A stretch of 64,000 bases of DNA from Selenomonadaceae bacterium UBA2897 (GCA_002350105.1 DEDT01000054.1:30475-94474), one strand, 5' to 3'. Shown: positions 15,725-25,505, numbered from the stretch's first letter. The notes: generated by a model not told the origin, from the sequence alone. Program-made: numbers and translations.

Positions 15725-16711
15725 TTACACCACTCCCTGCCGCAAAAGATCCGTCAGATGCACGATGCCCACGGGGTTGTTGTCCGCATCGATAACCGGC
15801 AGCACGGTGACGGGGCGCGGCTTGTGCTTCTCCATCTCGTGCAATGCCTCGGCCGCCATGCGCTCCGGCGCGATGACCATCGGCGTCTCGAACATGATAT
15901 TTTTGACCGGCATATCGAGGAAATTGTTGTCCTTCGCCAGTGCACGGCGAATGATACCATCCGTCACGAGGCCGATGAACTTGCCGCGCGCGTCCACGAC
16001 CGACGCCGCACCGAGGCCTTTGTCTGTCATCACGAAGAGGGCATCGCGGGCCGTGGCATCCTCGCGCACGATCGGGTTGTCCTCGCCCGTATGCATGACG
16101 TTCTTCACCGTCAGCAGCAGGCGGCGCCCGAGCGCACCGCCCGGATGAAACAGCGCGAAATCCTCACTCGTGAAGTTGCGCACAGACATGAGCGCCATGG
16201 CAATGGCATCGCCCATGGCCAGCGTCGCCGTCGTACTGGCCGTCGGCGCAAGGCCGAGCGGGCAGGCCTCGCGCTCGACACCCGTATCGATAAAGTAATC
16301 GCAGAACTGGCCGAGCTGCGAGTCACGGCGGCCGCACATCGCGATGATGCCCGCGCCGATGCGGCGGATGATCGGCAGGATCTTCACGACTTCGGAAGAC
16401 TCGCCGCTGTTGGAGATGGCGATGACGATATCGTCCTCCGTCACCATACCGAGGTCGCCGTGAAAGGCCTCAGCCGGATGCAGGAAGAACGACGGCGTGC
16501 CCGTGCTCGCGAGCGTCGCCGCAATCTTGCGGCCGATATGGCCGGACTTGCCCATGCCCGTCACGATGACACGGGCCTTGCAGGTCAGGATATACTCCAC
16601 AGCCTTGATAAATTCCTCATCGATGCGCGCCTTGAGCGCCAGCACGGCATCCGCCTCGATCTGCAGCGTCTCCACAGCCTTTTCTTTGATTAGTGCCTGA
16701 TGTTCACTCAT
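15725..16711 (-). CDS. kdsD: Arabinose-5-phosphate isomerase (KdsD/KpsF/GutQ family)
   Basis: A 328-residue enzyme that converts ribulose-5-P to arabinose-5-P, the first step of Kdo synthesis. An N-terminal SIS domain (VTGMGKSGHIGRKIAATLAS; ISNSGESSEV) is followed by two CBS domains. The shown start is ATG 16711; a GTG at 16738 overlapping the kdsA stop would add nine residues and cannot be ruled out because neither has a strong ribosome site. It lies between kdsA and kdsC, so all four Kdo genes are contiguous. Confidence 0.92.
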   Translation of the reverse strand: MSEHQALIKEKAVETLQIEADAVLALKARIDEEFIKAVEYILTCKARVIVTGMGKSGHIGRKIAATLASTGTPSFFLHPAEAFHGDLGMVTEDDIVIAISNSGESSEVVKILPIIRRIGAGIIAMCGRRDSQLGQFCDYFIDTGVEREACPLGLAPTASTTATLAMGDAIAMALMSVRNFTSEDFALFHPGGALGRRLLLTVKNVMHTGEDNPIVREDATARDALFVMTDKGLGAASVVDARGKFIGLVTDGIIRRALAKDNNFLDMPVKNIMFETPMVIAPERMAAEALHEMEKHKPRPVTVLPVIDADNNPVGIVHLTDLLRQGVV

Positions 16712-16734
16712 GTCTTTTGCCTGGTGCCCCTTTC

Positions 16735-17559
16735 TCACAGTTTCTTGCGTACGATCTCGTGAATGGCCAACGCGTCTTTGAGCAACGGCTCCAGTTTGTC
16801 GAGGTAGACCATGTTCGCCCCATCGGAAAGCGCCTCCGCCGGATTGTCATGCACCTCGAGGAAGAGCGCATCCACGCCCGCGCCCACGGCTGCGCGCACG
16901 AGGTACTCGACGTACTCGCGATTACCCGAAGACGTCGTGCCGCCCGCGCCCGGCAGCTGTACGCTGTGCGTACCGTCGAAGACGACCGGATAGCCGAACT
17001 GGCGCATGATGGGCAGGCTGCGCATATCCACGACCAGATTGTGATAGCCAAAGGAAGCGCCGCGCTCCGTGAGCATGAGCTGGTCGCAGCCGCTCTCATG
17101 CAGTTTGTCGACGACGTTGCGCATGTCATCCGGCGCGAGGAACTGGCCCTTCTTCACGTTAACGACCTTGCCCGTCTGCGCCGCCGCATGCAAAAGATCG
17201 GTCTGGCGGCAAAGAAACGCCGGAATCTGCAGGATATCGGCGACCTTCGCGGCCTTCTCCGCCTGCCACGCCTCATGGATATCCGTCACGATGGGCACCT
17301 GCAGCTCATCCTTGATGCGCTGCAGAATGGCGAGCCCCTTCTCGATACCCGGCCCACGGAAGCTGTGGTACGAGGAACGGTTGGCCTTGTCGAAGGATGC
17401 CTTGAAGACATAGGGTACGCCGAGGCGGCCGCAGATCTCCTTGATTGTCCTGCCGATGTAGAGGCTGCGCTCATAGCCCTCCAGCACACAGGGGCCGGCC
17501 AGCAGGGCCAGCGGTGCACCGCCGCCGATTACGAAATTGCCAACTTTTACTTGCGTCAT
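16735..17559 (-). CDS. kdsA: 3-deoxy-8-phosphooctulonate synthase (KdsA)
   Basis: A 274-residue cytosolic enzyme that condenses arabinose-5-P with phosphoenolpyruvate. Family motifs are LLAGPCVLEG, VFKASFDKANRSS, DIHE, IPAFLCRQTDLL, NVKKGQFLAP, FDGTHSVQLPG and EVHDNPAEALSDG. The cysteine in AGPC and the CRQTDL loop are where metal-dependent and metal-independent types differ, and I do not assign the type. ATG 17559 gives the family-typical start. Confidence 0.95.
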   Translation of the reverse strand: MTQVKVGNFVIGGGAPLALLAGPCVLEGYERSLYIGRTIKEICGRLGVPYVFKASFDKANRSSYHSFRGPGIEKGLAILQRIKDELQVPIVTDIHEAWQAEKAAKVADILQIPAFLCRQTDLLHAAAQTGKVVNVKKGQFLAPDDMRNVVDKLHESGCDQLMLTERGASFGYHNLVVDMRSLPIMRQFGYPVVFDGTHSVQLPGAGGTTSSGNREYVEYLVRAAVGAGVDALFLEVHDNPAEALSDGANMVYLDKLEPLLKDALAIHEIVRKKL

Positions 17560-17587
17560 GATGATTGCCACCTTTCCTCGTTCTATT

Positions 17588-18316
17588 TTACTGCAAATTG
17601 CAGTAAATTTCCCGCACTTTCTCCAGGTCTTCCGCCGTATCGACGCCCACGAAATGGCACTTCGTCTCGATGACCTTGATGCGATAGCCATTCTCAAGCG
17701 CACGCAGCTGCTCCAGGCTCTCGGCATGCTCCAGCGGCGTCTCTGCCATCTTCGCATACTGCAGCAGGAAATCCCGCTTGTAAGCGTAGATGCCGATGTG
17801 CTTGTAGACAGGCGTACCCGTATGGCGCGGGAACGGCAGCAGCGAACGCGAGAAGTAGAGCGCATAGCCCTGCTTATCCGTCACGACCTTCACGTTGTTC
17901 GGATTTTGCTGCTCGGCCTCGTCCGTGATCTCCGTCCTGACCGTAGCCATCTGTAGCTCCGGATCATCATCGAAGGCCGCCGCGAGCGCATCGATGAGCG
18001 CGGGCTCGATGAGGGGCTCATCGCCCTGCACGTTGATGATGAGCTCCGCCTCGGGATGAGCTGCCGCGACCTCTGCGAGCCGGTCCGTCCCCGTGGGATG
18101 ATCCTTGCGCGTGAGCATAGCCCTGCCGCCCGCCTGCTCCACGGCGGCCTTGATGCGCTCGTCGTCCGTCGCCACCAGCGTCTCAGCAACGCGCTGCGCC
18201 TGCGCGGCGCGCTCGTAGACGCGCACGACCATCGGCTTGCCCGCGATATCCATGAGCGGCTTGCCCGGCAGCCGCGTCGATGCGTAGCGCGCCGGAATAA
18301 CACATAAGACCTGCAT
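17588..18316 (-). CDS. kdsB: 3-deoxy-manno-octulosonate cytidylyltransferase (KdsB)
   Basis: A 242-residue enzyme that activates Kdo to CMP-Kdo. The N-terminal nucleotide motif is IPARYASTRLPGKPL, and VATDDERI, HPTGTDRLAEV, INVQGDEPLIEP and KHIGIYAYKRDFL follow in the normal order. It ends four bases before the next gene region and supplies the substrate of the KdtA half of the neighbouring fusion protein. Confidence 0.96.
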   Translation of the reverse strand: MQVLCVIPARYASTRLPGKPLMDIAGKPMVVRVYERAAQAQRVAETLVATDDERIKAAVEQAGGRAMLTRKDHPTGTDRLAEVAAAHPEAELIINVQGDEPLIEPALIDALAAAFDDDPELQMATVRTEITDEAEQQNPNNVKVVTDKQGYALYFSRSLLPFPRHTGTPVYKHIGIYAYKRDFLLQYAKMAETPLEHAESLEQLRALENGYRIKVIETKCHFVGVDTAEDLEKVREIYCNLQ

Positions 18317-18319
18317 AGT

Positions 18320-20830
18320 TTACTTCCCTTCTGCCGGTGCCTGCGGCTGCCGGCCCAGTTTCTTCACGATATCCTGTTGCAAGAGCTGCTGGAATTCCCC
18401 GCCGCCCTGCGTGAACGTGACCTCGACGCAGATGACATAGACCGGCATGTTCCAGCGCGCGCGGATGACTTCGGCCGGAATCTTCACGGCGTCTTTCTCC
18501 GTGATGACGATGGCCTCTGCTCCCATATTCTCCGCCTGCTCCAGGATATCCTGCATCTCCATCATCGTATAGTCGTGATGATCCGGATAGCGCAGGCTCT
18601 CGATGATGACCGCACCGAGATCCGACAGCGTCTGCTCAAAGGAGGCCGGGTTGCCGATGGCCGAGACGGCCACGACACGACGTCCCCTGATCTCCGCTAC
18701 GTCGATGCCCTCGTCCGCAATGTCGCGGTACCATTCCTGAATGGGAATGAAGCAGCGCGGCTGATGCACGGACTCGAGGATATGCGCATCGGGATTGTAC
18801 TTCGCCACGGTCTGGCGGATGTAGTCACAGGAGCCTTCCGCCGCCTGATCGACCTTCGTCATCAGGCAGACGTCGGCACGGCTGATGTGCGAGATTGGCT
18901 CCCTGAGCGTACCGCGTGGCAGGATATAGCCATTGCCGAAGACGTTGACCGCATCGACGAGCAGGATATCGAGGTCGCGCTGCAGCTGCCAGTGCTGATA
19001 ACCATCATCGAGAATCGCTACCTCCGCACCAAAGTGCTCGATGGCATAGCGGCCCGTCTTGACGCGTTCCGCGCCGATGAGCACCGGCACATCGGGCAGG
19101 TGTTTCGCGAGCATATAGGCTTCATCGCCCGCCTCGGCCGCGTCCATGTAGAGCTTCCTGCCATCCGAAACGATGCCGACCTCACCGTGCCACTTCGCAC
19201 GATAGCCGCGGTTCAGGATCACGACGCGGTAGCCCATATCGTGAATCTCGCGCGCCAGACGCTGTGCCGTCGGCGTCTTGCCAGTACCGCCCACGGTCAC
19301 GTTGCCGAGGGAAATCACGAAGCAATCGAGACGGTGGCGCCGGAACAGGCCGATATGGTAGCCAGCCAGCTTGATATTGACGAGTCCCGCATAGATGAAC
19401 GAGAACAGGTGCAGGATGGCGAGCACGATGTTGAGGAAGAAACCATCGACTTCCTTAGCATGCACGAGATCGATGAAATACGTCTGCAGATTCGCGATTT
19501 TCTGCGTAGAGCGCACACGGCGCGTCTCTTCCTCGCTCTCGTAGGCATCGAGCATCTTGCGCAGCAGGATGGCCGATTTGCGCGAGGCCCCCTTGTTCTC
19601 CTTGACGATGGAGAGCGTGACCTCCTCCATGCGGTGCCTTTCGGCCGGGTCATCGAAGAGTTTCACGACCTGCTGCGCGAGTTCCTTGCCATTCTGCACG
19701 GTAATTACGGCGTCGCGATTCTTGAACAGCGCGTGCGTATCCTTGAAGTTGAACATATAGTGGCCGACGATAATGGCCTTGCCATGGGCCGCCGGCTCCA
19801 GGATGTTGTGGCCGCCGTGGGCGATAAGGCTGCCGCCGACGTAGATGACGTCGCCGATGCTGTAGACCTTGCCCAGCTCGCCGATGGTATCGAGAATCAC
19901 GATGTCCTCGTTATTTCCCGGATGCTTCTGCAGCTCCGTGCGGCAAGCTACCGTAAAGCCTGCACTCTTGCAGAGATGCACAACCTCTGCCGTGCGCAGC
20001 AGCTCGCGCGGCGCGATGACGAGGCGCGCCTGCGGGTGTTTCTCCCGCACGGCGCGGAAAGCGTTCAGCACCGGCTCCTCTTCGCCGCGGTGCGTTGAGC
20101 CCGCGAGGAAGATACCGTCGTTCTGCTCCAGTCCCATCTCCCGGATAATGCGCTGCTTTTCCTCCGGACTCACATCCGTATAAGTCTGATCGAATTTTGT
20201 GTTCCCCGTAACCGTCACCTTGGCCGGGTCAGCGCCCAGGCGCTTGATGTAGTCCGCATCGATGGAGGACTGCATCGCGAAGAGCTTCACCGTGCCCAGC
20301 ATATCCCGCAGGATGCTGTGCAGATGCTTGTACTGCTTCACGCTGCGGTCACTGATGCGGCCGTTGACCATCATCACGGGGATGCGCAGATGACGTGCCG
20401 TCTTGAGGAAGTTCGGCCAAAGCTCCGTCTCCACAGGCAGGAACACGCGCGGACGGATGCGCCGCAGTACATGTGCCGCCACGAAGGGCAGATCCAGCGG
20501 GAAATAGATGATGGCATCTGCATCCTTGATGATGCGATTTGCCATCTCGTAGCCGCTCGTCGTCACCACGGAGACGAGAATCGGGCTATGGGGGAATTCC
20601 TTGCGAAACTCCTTGATCAGCGGGCTCGTGGCCACGATCTCGCCCACGGAGGCCGCATGCACCCAGATGCATTCCTTTTTCTCCACGCGATCGAGGGCAT
20701 GCTCGGGGAAAAAGCCCAGGCTCTGTTTGATGCGCTCTACGAAGCCCTTCTCGCGCACGGAGCGCACGCAGAATACGGGAATGATCAGGAAAGCGATGAT
20801 AATCGCCGCAATATTATAGATTAACTGCAT
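18320..20830 (-). CDS. KdtA-LpxK fusion: Kdo transferase and tetraacyldisaccharide 4'-kinase
   Basis: An 836-residue two-enzyme protein in one uninterrupted frame. The first ~430 residues are WaaA/KdtA: a membrane anchor at the N-terminus, IWVHAASVGEIVATSPLI, PVETELWPNFL, TGNTKFDQ, AGSTHRGEE and VGGSLIAHGGHNILEPAAHGK. After a linker with a hydrophobic stretch comes LpxK: SLGNVTVGGTGKTPTAQRL (P-loop, about residue 500), NRGYRAKWHGEVG, GDEAYMLA, ILDDGYQHWQLQRD and ITEKDAVK. The kinase adds the 4'-phosphate to the lipid A disaccharide and the transferase then adds Kdo, so the two steps are consecutive. ATG 20830 is preceded by GAGGAG and lies one base after the msbA stop. Confidence 0.93.
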   Translation of the reverse strand: MQLIYNIAAIIIAFLIIPVFCVRSVREKGFVERIKQSLGFFPEHALDRVEKKECIWVHAASVGEIVATSPLIKEFRKEFPHSPILVSVVTTSGYEMANRIIKDADAIIYFPLDLPFVAAHVLRRIRPRVFLPVETELWPNFLKTARHLRIPVMMVNGRISDRSVKQYKHLHSILRDMLGTVKLFAMQSSIDADYIKRLGADPAKVTVTGNTKFDQTYTDVSPEEKQRIIREMGLEQNDGIFLAGSTHRGEEEPVLNAFRAVREKHPQARLVIAPRELLRTAEVVHLCKSAGFTVACRTELQKHPGNNEDIVILDTIGELGKVYSIGDVIYVGGSLIAHGGHNILEPAAHGKAIIVGHYMFNFKDTHALFKNRDAVITVQNGKELAQQVVKLFDDPAERHRMEEVTLSIVKENKGASRKSAILLRKMLDAYESEEETRRVRSTQKIANLQTYFIDLVHAKEVDGFFLNIVLAILHLFSFIYAGLVNIKLAGYHIGLFRRHRLDCFVISLGNVTVGGTGKTPTAQRLAREIHDMGYRVVILNRGYRAKWHGEVGIVSDGRKLYMDAAEAGDEAYMLAKHLPDVPVLIGAERVKTGRYAIEHFGAEVAILDDGYQHWQLQRDLDILLVDAVNVFGNGYILPRGTLREPISHISRADVCLMTKVDQAAEGSCDYIRQTVAKYNPDAHILESVHQPRCFIPIQEWYRDIADEGIDVAEIRGRRVVAVSAIGNPASFEQTLSDLGAVIIESLRYPDHHDYTMMEMQDILEQAENMGAEAIVITEKDAVKIPAEVIRARWNMPVYVICVEVTFTQGGGEFQQLLQQDIVKKLGRQPQAPAEGK

Positions 20831-20831
20831 C

Positions 20832-22574
20832 TCATTGCTCCTCGCTCTCCGCCGTCTTCCTGAACTGAATGTTGTAAAGGGTGCTGTATAGACCACCTTT
20901 TGCCAGCAGTTCCTCGTGCGTACCATGTTCCTGGATACGTCCATGATCGATGACGTAGATCTGATCCGCATCGAAAATCGTCGAAAGGCGATGCGCAATG
21001 ACAAAGGAGGTGCGGCCGACCATGAGCTGGTCGAGGGCCGCCTGCACAATCTTTTCACTCTCCGTATCGAGCGCGGAAGTCGCCTCGTCGAGAATGAGAA
21101 TACGTGGGTTCTTGAGGATGGCCCGCGCGATGGCCATGCGCTGGCGCTGGCCGCCCGAGAGATTCAGGCCGCGCTCGCCGAGCTGCGTATCGTAGCCCTG
21201 GGGCAGCGCGCGGATGAATTCATCCGCATTCGCGGCCTTGGCCGCCGCCACGACTTCTTCATCCGTGGCATCAAGACGGCCGTAGCGGATATTCTCTCGC
21301 ACACTCGTCGAGAAGAGCATGGTCTCCTGCGGCACGATGCCGATCTGCCCGCGCAGGGAATCCAGCGTCACGTCGCGCACATCATAGCCGTCAATCCTGA
21401 TGCTGCCAGCCGTCACATCGTAGAAGCGCGGGATCAGGTTCGCGATCGTCGATTTGCCCGCGCCGCTGGGGCCGACAAAGGCGATCATCTGGCCTGGCTT
21501 CGCCTCCAGCGTCATATCGATGAGCGCCGGCACGCCCTCTTTGTACGCGAAGTCCACATGCTCCACGCTGACTGCGCCCTGAACGGGAGGCAACTCTTTC
21601 GCCTCCGGCTTGTCCTTGATCGTTTCCGGCAGGTCGATGACCGCAAACACGCGGTCCACCGCCGCCATGGCGCGCTGCAGGTTGCCGTAGACGCGCGAGA
21701 GGCGCTTGACCGGATTCGCGAGGTTCACGGCGTAAGTGAGGAACGCGATGAGCGAACCGGCCGTCAGCACGCCGTTGATGACCTCGTAGCCGCCGAACCA
21801 GAGGATGACGGCCACGGATACGGCGGCCAGGAACTCCACGGACGGCGTGAGCAGGCTCGTGAGCTGCACGTTCTTCATCGCCGCCTGGAAGTTCAGCTCG
21901 TTCTGGCGGCAGAAACGGTCGATCTCGTAGCGCTGGCGCACGAAGGACTTGACGACGCGGATGGCCGAAATGCTCTCCTGCAGCAGCGAGGTGATGTCCG
22001 CCATGCGCTCCTGAATCACCGTGCCGTTGCGCTTGATCTTGCGGCCGAAAATCTTCATGGCCTGCCCCACGAGCGGGATAATGGCCAGCGTCAGCAGGGA
22101 GAGTTTCCAGTCGAGCACGAGCATCATCACCAGCGAACCGATGAGGATGGAGCCCTCCGTCACCATCTCGATGAGGTTATCGACGAGCGCCGACTGGATG
22201 GCCGCCACATCATTCGTGATGTAACTCATGGTCTCGCCCGTCTGGTGCTTATCATAGTAGGCCAGCGGCATGCGCTGGAACTTGCGGAACATGACCTCGC
22301 GCACGTCGATAATGACCTTCTGGCCAATATAGGACACGAGGTAGGATTGGCCGTAATAAAAGATGCCGCGCAGGATAAAGACGACGACGATGCCGAGACA
22401 GATGATGTTCAGCATGCCCATGTCCTTATCCGTGAGCACCTTATCGACCATATCCTTGATGATCCAGGGCAGATAAAGATTTGCCGCCGCTGCCATGATA
22501 ATGCAGATGATGGCAAACCCCAGCTGTTTCAGATACGGCCGGATGTATTGCAGCAGCCGTTTATAGTTCTTCAT
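20832..22574 (-). CDS. msbA: Lipid A export ATP-binding/permease protein MsbA
   Basis: A 580-residue half transporter: six-helix membrane domain (about 1-320) and nucleotide-binding domain (about 335-575). Walker A is GPSGAGKSTIANLIPRFYD, the signature is LSGGQRQRMAIARAIL, Walker B is ILILDEATSALD and the switch is AHRLSTI. It flips core-lipid A to the outer leaflet of the inner membrane as a homodimer. It starts in a 4-bp overlap with the lpxB stop and is followed at once by the kdtA-lpxK fusion. Confidence 0.94.
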   Translation of the reverse strand: MKNYKRLLQYIRPYLKQLGFAIICIIMAAAANLYLPWIIKDMVDKVLTDKDMGMLNIICLGIVVVFILRGIFYYGQSYLVSYIGQKVIIDVREVMFRKFQRMPLAYYDKHQTGETMSYITNDVAAIQSALVDNLIEMVTEGSILIGSLVMMLVLDWKLSLLTLAIIPLVGQAMKIFGRKIKRNGTVIQERMADITSLLQESISAIRVVKSFVRQRYEIDRFCRQNELNFQAAMKNVQLTSLLTPSVEFLAAVSVAVILWFGGYEVINGVLTAGSLIAFLTYAVNLANPVKRLSRVYGNLQRAMAAVDRVFAVIDLPETIKDKPEAKELPPVQGAVSVEHVDFAYKEGVPALIDMTLEAKPGQMIAFVGPSGAGKSTIANLIPRFYDVTAGSIRIDGYDVRDVTLDSLRGQIGIVPQETMLFSTSVRENIRYGRLDATDEEVVAAAKAANADEFIRALPQGYDTQLGERGLNLSGGQRQRMAIARAILKNPRILILDEATSALDTESEKIVQAALDQLMVGRTSFVIAHRLSTIFDADQIYVIDHGRIQEHGTHEELLAKGGLYSTLYNIQFRKTAESEEQ

Positions 22575-23728
22575 GCCTTTTCCTCATTACTTTCCGTTGT
22601 ATATCCTGCCGCCGCCAGCACCTTTGCCGCCACGCGCTCCGCCGCTCCGGGCTGGCCGAGGCATTCGCAGGCCGCACGCAGCTTCGCGAGCACCGCGGGA
22701 CGCTCCGCCGAGCCACGGCAGAGCTTTTCCACCTCTGCCGCGATGCGCGCGGGCTGCACCTCATCCTGCAAGAGCTCCGTCTCAAAGGGCTCGCCGAGCA
22801 GGATATTGGGCAGACTGAAACTCTTCACGTGCACGAGCAGCCTGCCGACGAAATACGACAGCGGCGAGAGCCGATAGAGCACGACGCAGGGCAGTCCCAT
22901 GAGCGCGGCCTCCATAACGACCGTGCCCGACGTGGCCATGGCCGCATCGGCAAGACCCATGAGCGCATAGCGGTACCGATGCGTCAGCGTGACCTTCACG
23001 CCCGTCGCATCGATCCGTCGCTTTAGATCCACCTCATCGATGCCCTCGGCTACGGGCAGGAAGAAACGCAGCGCCGGATGTGCCTTGGCCAGCAGCTGTG
23101 CCGCGCCCAGCATGGCGGGCAGCAGCAGCTCGATTTCCTGCTTGCGGCTGCCCGGCAGCAACAGTACCGCATGCTCGTCTGCCTGCAGCTGGAAATATTT
23201 TCTGGCCTCTGCCTCGGGCAATTCCGCCCTTACACTGTCCACGAGCGGGTTGCCGACGAAGGAAATCTTTGCGCCTGCCTGCTGGTAGACGGGTAATTCG
23301 TGCGGAAAAATCGCCACGAACTCGTCGGCCAGACGTGCGCATTTCTTCGCCCTGCCCTTGCGCCAGGCCCAGGCCGAAGGCGGAATATACGAAAACACGC
23401 GGATACCCAGTGCCTTCGCGCGCTTCGCGAGACGCCAGTTGAAATCCGGATAATCGATGAGCACGAGCAGGTCCGGCTTCTCTTCCCGCATGAATGCCGT
23501 CAGCGTGTCGAGCAGGCGCAGCAGGCGGCGCAGATTCTTCAGCACTTCCCAGACACCCATGACATTGTAGCTGCGGTAGTCCGCCGCGAGGCGCACGCCG
23601 GCCGCTGCCATCTCCGGCCCACCGAAACCGATGAGTTCCGCCTCCGGAACCTGATGATGGATGGCCGCCGCGAGTTTGGCCCCATGCAAATCGCCGGATA
23701 CCTCGCCGGCCGAAAGCATGATCTTCAT
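22571..23728 (-). CDS. lpxB: Lipid-A-disaccharide synthase (LpxB)
   Basis: A 385-residue GT19 glycosyltransferase that joins UDP-2,3-diacylglucosamine and lipid X. The N-terminal motif AGEVSGDLHGAKL is diagnostic, followed by IGFGGPEMAAAG, LIDYPDFNWRLAK, FSYIPPSAWAWRKGRAK, FVGNPLVDS, LLPGSRKQEI and ATSGTVVMEAALMGLPCVVLYR. It acts at the inner-membrane face. ATG 23728 is the family start; the longer frame continues into the intergenic hairpin. Confidence 0.96.
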   Translation of the reverse strand: MKIMLSAGEVSGDLHGAKLAAAIHHQVPEAELIGFGGPEMAAAGVRLAADYRSYNVMGVWEVLKNLRRLLRLLDTLTAFMREEKPDLLVLIDYPDFNWRLAKRAKALGIRVFSYIPPSAWAWRKGRAKKCARLADEFVAIFPHELPVYQQAGAKISFVGNPLVDSVRAELPEAEARKYFQLQADEHAVLLLPGSRKQEIELLLPAMLGAAQLLAKAHPALRFFLPVAEGIDEVDLKRRIDATGVKVTLTHRYRYALMGLADAAMATSGTVVMEAALMGLPCVVLYRLSPLSYFVGRLLVHVKSFSLPNILLGEPFETELLQDEVQPARIAAEVEKLCRGSAERPAVLAKLRAACECLGQPGAAERVAAKVLAAAGYTTESNEEKA

Positions 23729-23775
23729 TCTGCACTCCTCCCCGCAGTACCACCAGGTCACCCGATAGATGACGT

Positions 23776-23818
23776 GAAAAAGACGCGAGGAAGCTCCCTT
23801 GGCGGGATTTCGCCGCGT
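23776..23818 (-). terminator. Candidate terminator/attenuator between lpxI and lpxB
   Basis: On the minus strand GACGCG...CGCGTC closes a structured loop that contains GGCG-AAATCC-CGCC, and it is followed by TTTTTC. A second perfect hairpin GGAATCA/TGATTCC lies just upstream (23825-23844). The 134-bp interval is long for this run, so it may regulate lpxB and downstream genes. Confidence 0.5.
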
Positions 23819-23862
23819 CTGCCAGGAATCACGCCCATGATTCCCGATACTCACATAGACTC

Positions 23863-24666
23863 TTACATCGCTACGATCGCGATGTTGTTGGCCTCCGCCA
23901 GCGCGATGACTTTCGGCTGGTCAACCAGCAGGGTTTTATCCGCCTCGATGGCGAGCGCCGAGGCCTTCACCTCAATCATCGTCTGCAACGTCTGCACGCC
24001 GACCGTCGGTACGTCAAAACGGTTATCCTGCTGTGGCTTGGCCACCTTCGCGACCACAGCCCCCTCGCGTGCCAATGCACCGCCGCGGCGGATGCACGCA
24101 TCCGTGCCCTCGATAGCCTCCAGGGCCATGACGGCCTTGTTCTTCACGACGACGGTCTGGCCGATATCGAGGCGGCCGAGCTCGCGCGCCACGACAAAAC
24201 CGAATTCCATATCCGCCTTTTCCTCCGGCGTCGGCTCGCGTTTGGTCAGCGTGCCGTGATGCGGCATGAGGCGGCGCAGGAGCGTCGTCTGGTCGAAAGC
24301 CTGCACGCCAATCTTCGCGAGTTCGCGCACGAACATCATCATGATCGTGTCGTCCTTGCGATCCGGCAGCGCCATGATGAGCTGCAGCAGATGCGCATCC
24401 GGTTTCACCTTGCCCGAAAAGAGCAGTTCCTTCGTGACCTTACCGAGCATCGTGACCTTTTTGATGTTGTTCTCCTGCAGATACTTCAGGATAGCGTCGA
24501 GATGCGCGATGCTGATCTCCTCGTAGTGGGCCGCGCACTGTGCCAGCTCCTTATCCGTTTCCGGCAACAGCGCTACGACGTAAACCTCGAAGCCCAGCCC
24601 CGCTGCGGCTTTCGCGCATTCCACCGGCAAACGGCCGGCACCAGCCAGCAATCCTACTCTTTCCAT
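23863..24666 (-). CDS. lpxI: UDP-2,3-diacylglucosamine pyrophosphatase LpxI
   Basis: A 267-residue enzyme of the LpxI (DUF1009) family that hydrolyses UDP-2,3-diacylglucosamine to lipid X, replacing the unrelated LpxH of enterobacteria. It begins MERVGLLAGAGRLPVECAKAAAGLGFEV and has GTDACIRRGGALAREGAVVAKVAKPQQDNRFDVPTVG-type motifs typical of the C-terminal half (quoted here in part: GTDACIRRGG, RFDVPTVG). It lies between lpxA and lpxB as expected for its step. Confidence 0.93.
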   Translation of the reverse strand: MERVGLLAGAGRLPVECAKAAAGLGFEVYVVALLPETDKELAQCAAHYEEISIAHLDAILKYLQENNIKKVTMLGKVTKELLFSGKVKPDAHLLQLIMALPDRKDDTIMMMFVRELAKIGVQAFDQTTLLRRLMPHHGTLTKREPTPEEKADMEFGFVVARELGRLDIGQTVVVKNKAVMALEAIEGTDACIRRGGALAREGAVVAKVAKPQQDNRFDVPTVGVQTLQTMIEVKASALAIEADKTLLVDQPKVIALAEANNIAIVAM

Positions 24667-24692
24667 ACAGACACCCCTTGCTCACTCTCTAT

Positions 24693-25505
24693 TTATTCCG
24701 ATTCATGCCGCACACGGCAGATACCGCGCTCCGCATTCCGCAGGAAACGCAGGATATGATCCACCTCATCGCAGGCCGGAATCTCCTGCTCAATGACCGC
24801 AATGGCCTGTGGCAGGGAAAGTCCCGAACGGTAGAGAATACGGTAGGCCTGCTTGAGCCGGCGGCGCGACTCCGGCGCAATGCCCGCGCGCGAAATACCT
24901 ACGGTGTTCAGACCCACGGCCTTGGCCGGACGGCCATCGACAATCGTGTAGGGCACGACGTCCTGTACAAGCTTCGAAGCGCCGCCCACCATGGCATTGC
25001 GGCCGATCTTCACGAACTGATGCACGCCCGTCATGCCGCCGATGACCACGCGGTCCTCAACGACGACATGACCCGCGATCATCGCCGCGTTGCTCATGAT
25101 AACGTTGTTGCCGACCACGCAGTTATGGGCGACGTGCGTATAGGCCATGAGCAGGCAGTCGTTGCCGATGCGCGTCTCCTCACCCTCACCCGTTGCGCGG
25201 TGAATCGTCGCGAACTCGCGGATCGAGGTGCGGTCGCCGATGACCGTCGTGCTCTTCTCGCCCTTGAACTTCAGGTCCTGCGGCACCTCGCCCACCGAGG
25301 CGCACTGGAAGATATGGCAATTCTCGCCGATCGTCGTCCACTCGTGAATCACCGCATGTGCACCAATGATGGTACCATCCCCGATGCTGACGTGATCCTC
25401 AATGACGGCGTAGGGCCCGATCTGGACATTCTTGCCTATATGTGCCTGTGGAGACACGACGGCCGTGGCATGGATACCACTTGCGGTTTCATTCTCCGTA
25501 TTCAT
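24693..25505 (-). CDS. lpxA: UDP-N-acetylglucosamine acyltransferase (LpxA)
   Basis: A 270-residue left-handed beta-helix acyltransferase, the first enzyme of lipid A synthesis. Hexapeptide repeats (IHATAVVSPQAHIGKNVQIG, GTIIGAHAVIHEWTTIG) fill the first ~190 residues, and the catalytic histidine is in AYTHVAHNCVVGNN. A helical C-terminal part follows. ATG 25505 lies nine bases after AGGAG; a TTG three codons earlier is the alternative. LpxI follows after 26 bp. Confidence 0.95.
   Translation of the reverse strand: MNTENETASGIHATAVVSPQAHIGKNVQIGPYAVIEDHVSIGDGTIIGAHAVIHEWTTIGENCHIFQCASVGEVPQDLKFKGEKSTTVIGDRTSIREFATIHRATGEGEETRIGNDCLLMAYTHVAHNCVVGNNVIMSNAAMIAGHVVVEDRVVIGGMTGVHQFVKIGRNAMVGGASKLVQDVVPYTIVDGRPAKAVGLNTVGISRAGIAPESRRRLKQAYRILYRSGLSLPQAIAVIEQEIPACDEVDHILRFLRNAERGICRVRHESE

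Noticed and set aside
14297..16693. A 798-codon plus-strand open frame opposite the acyltransferase, kdsC and kdsD
   Set aside because: It spans three well-supported minus-strand genes and has no ribosome site or recognisable domain.
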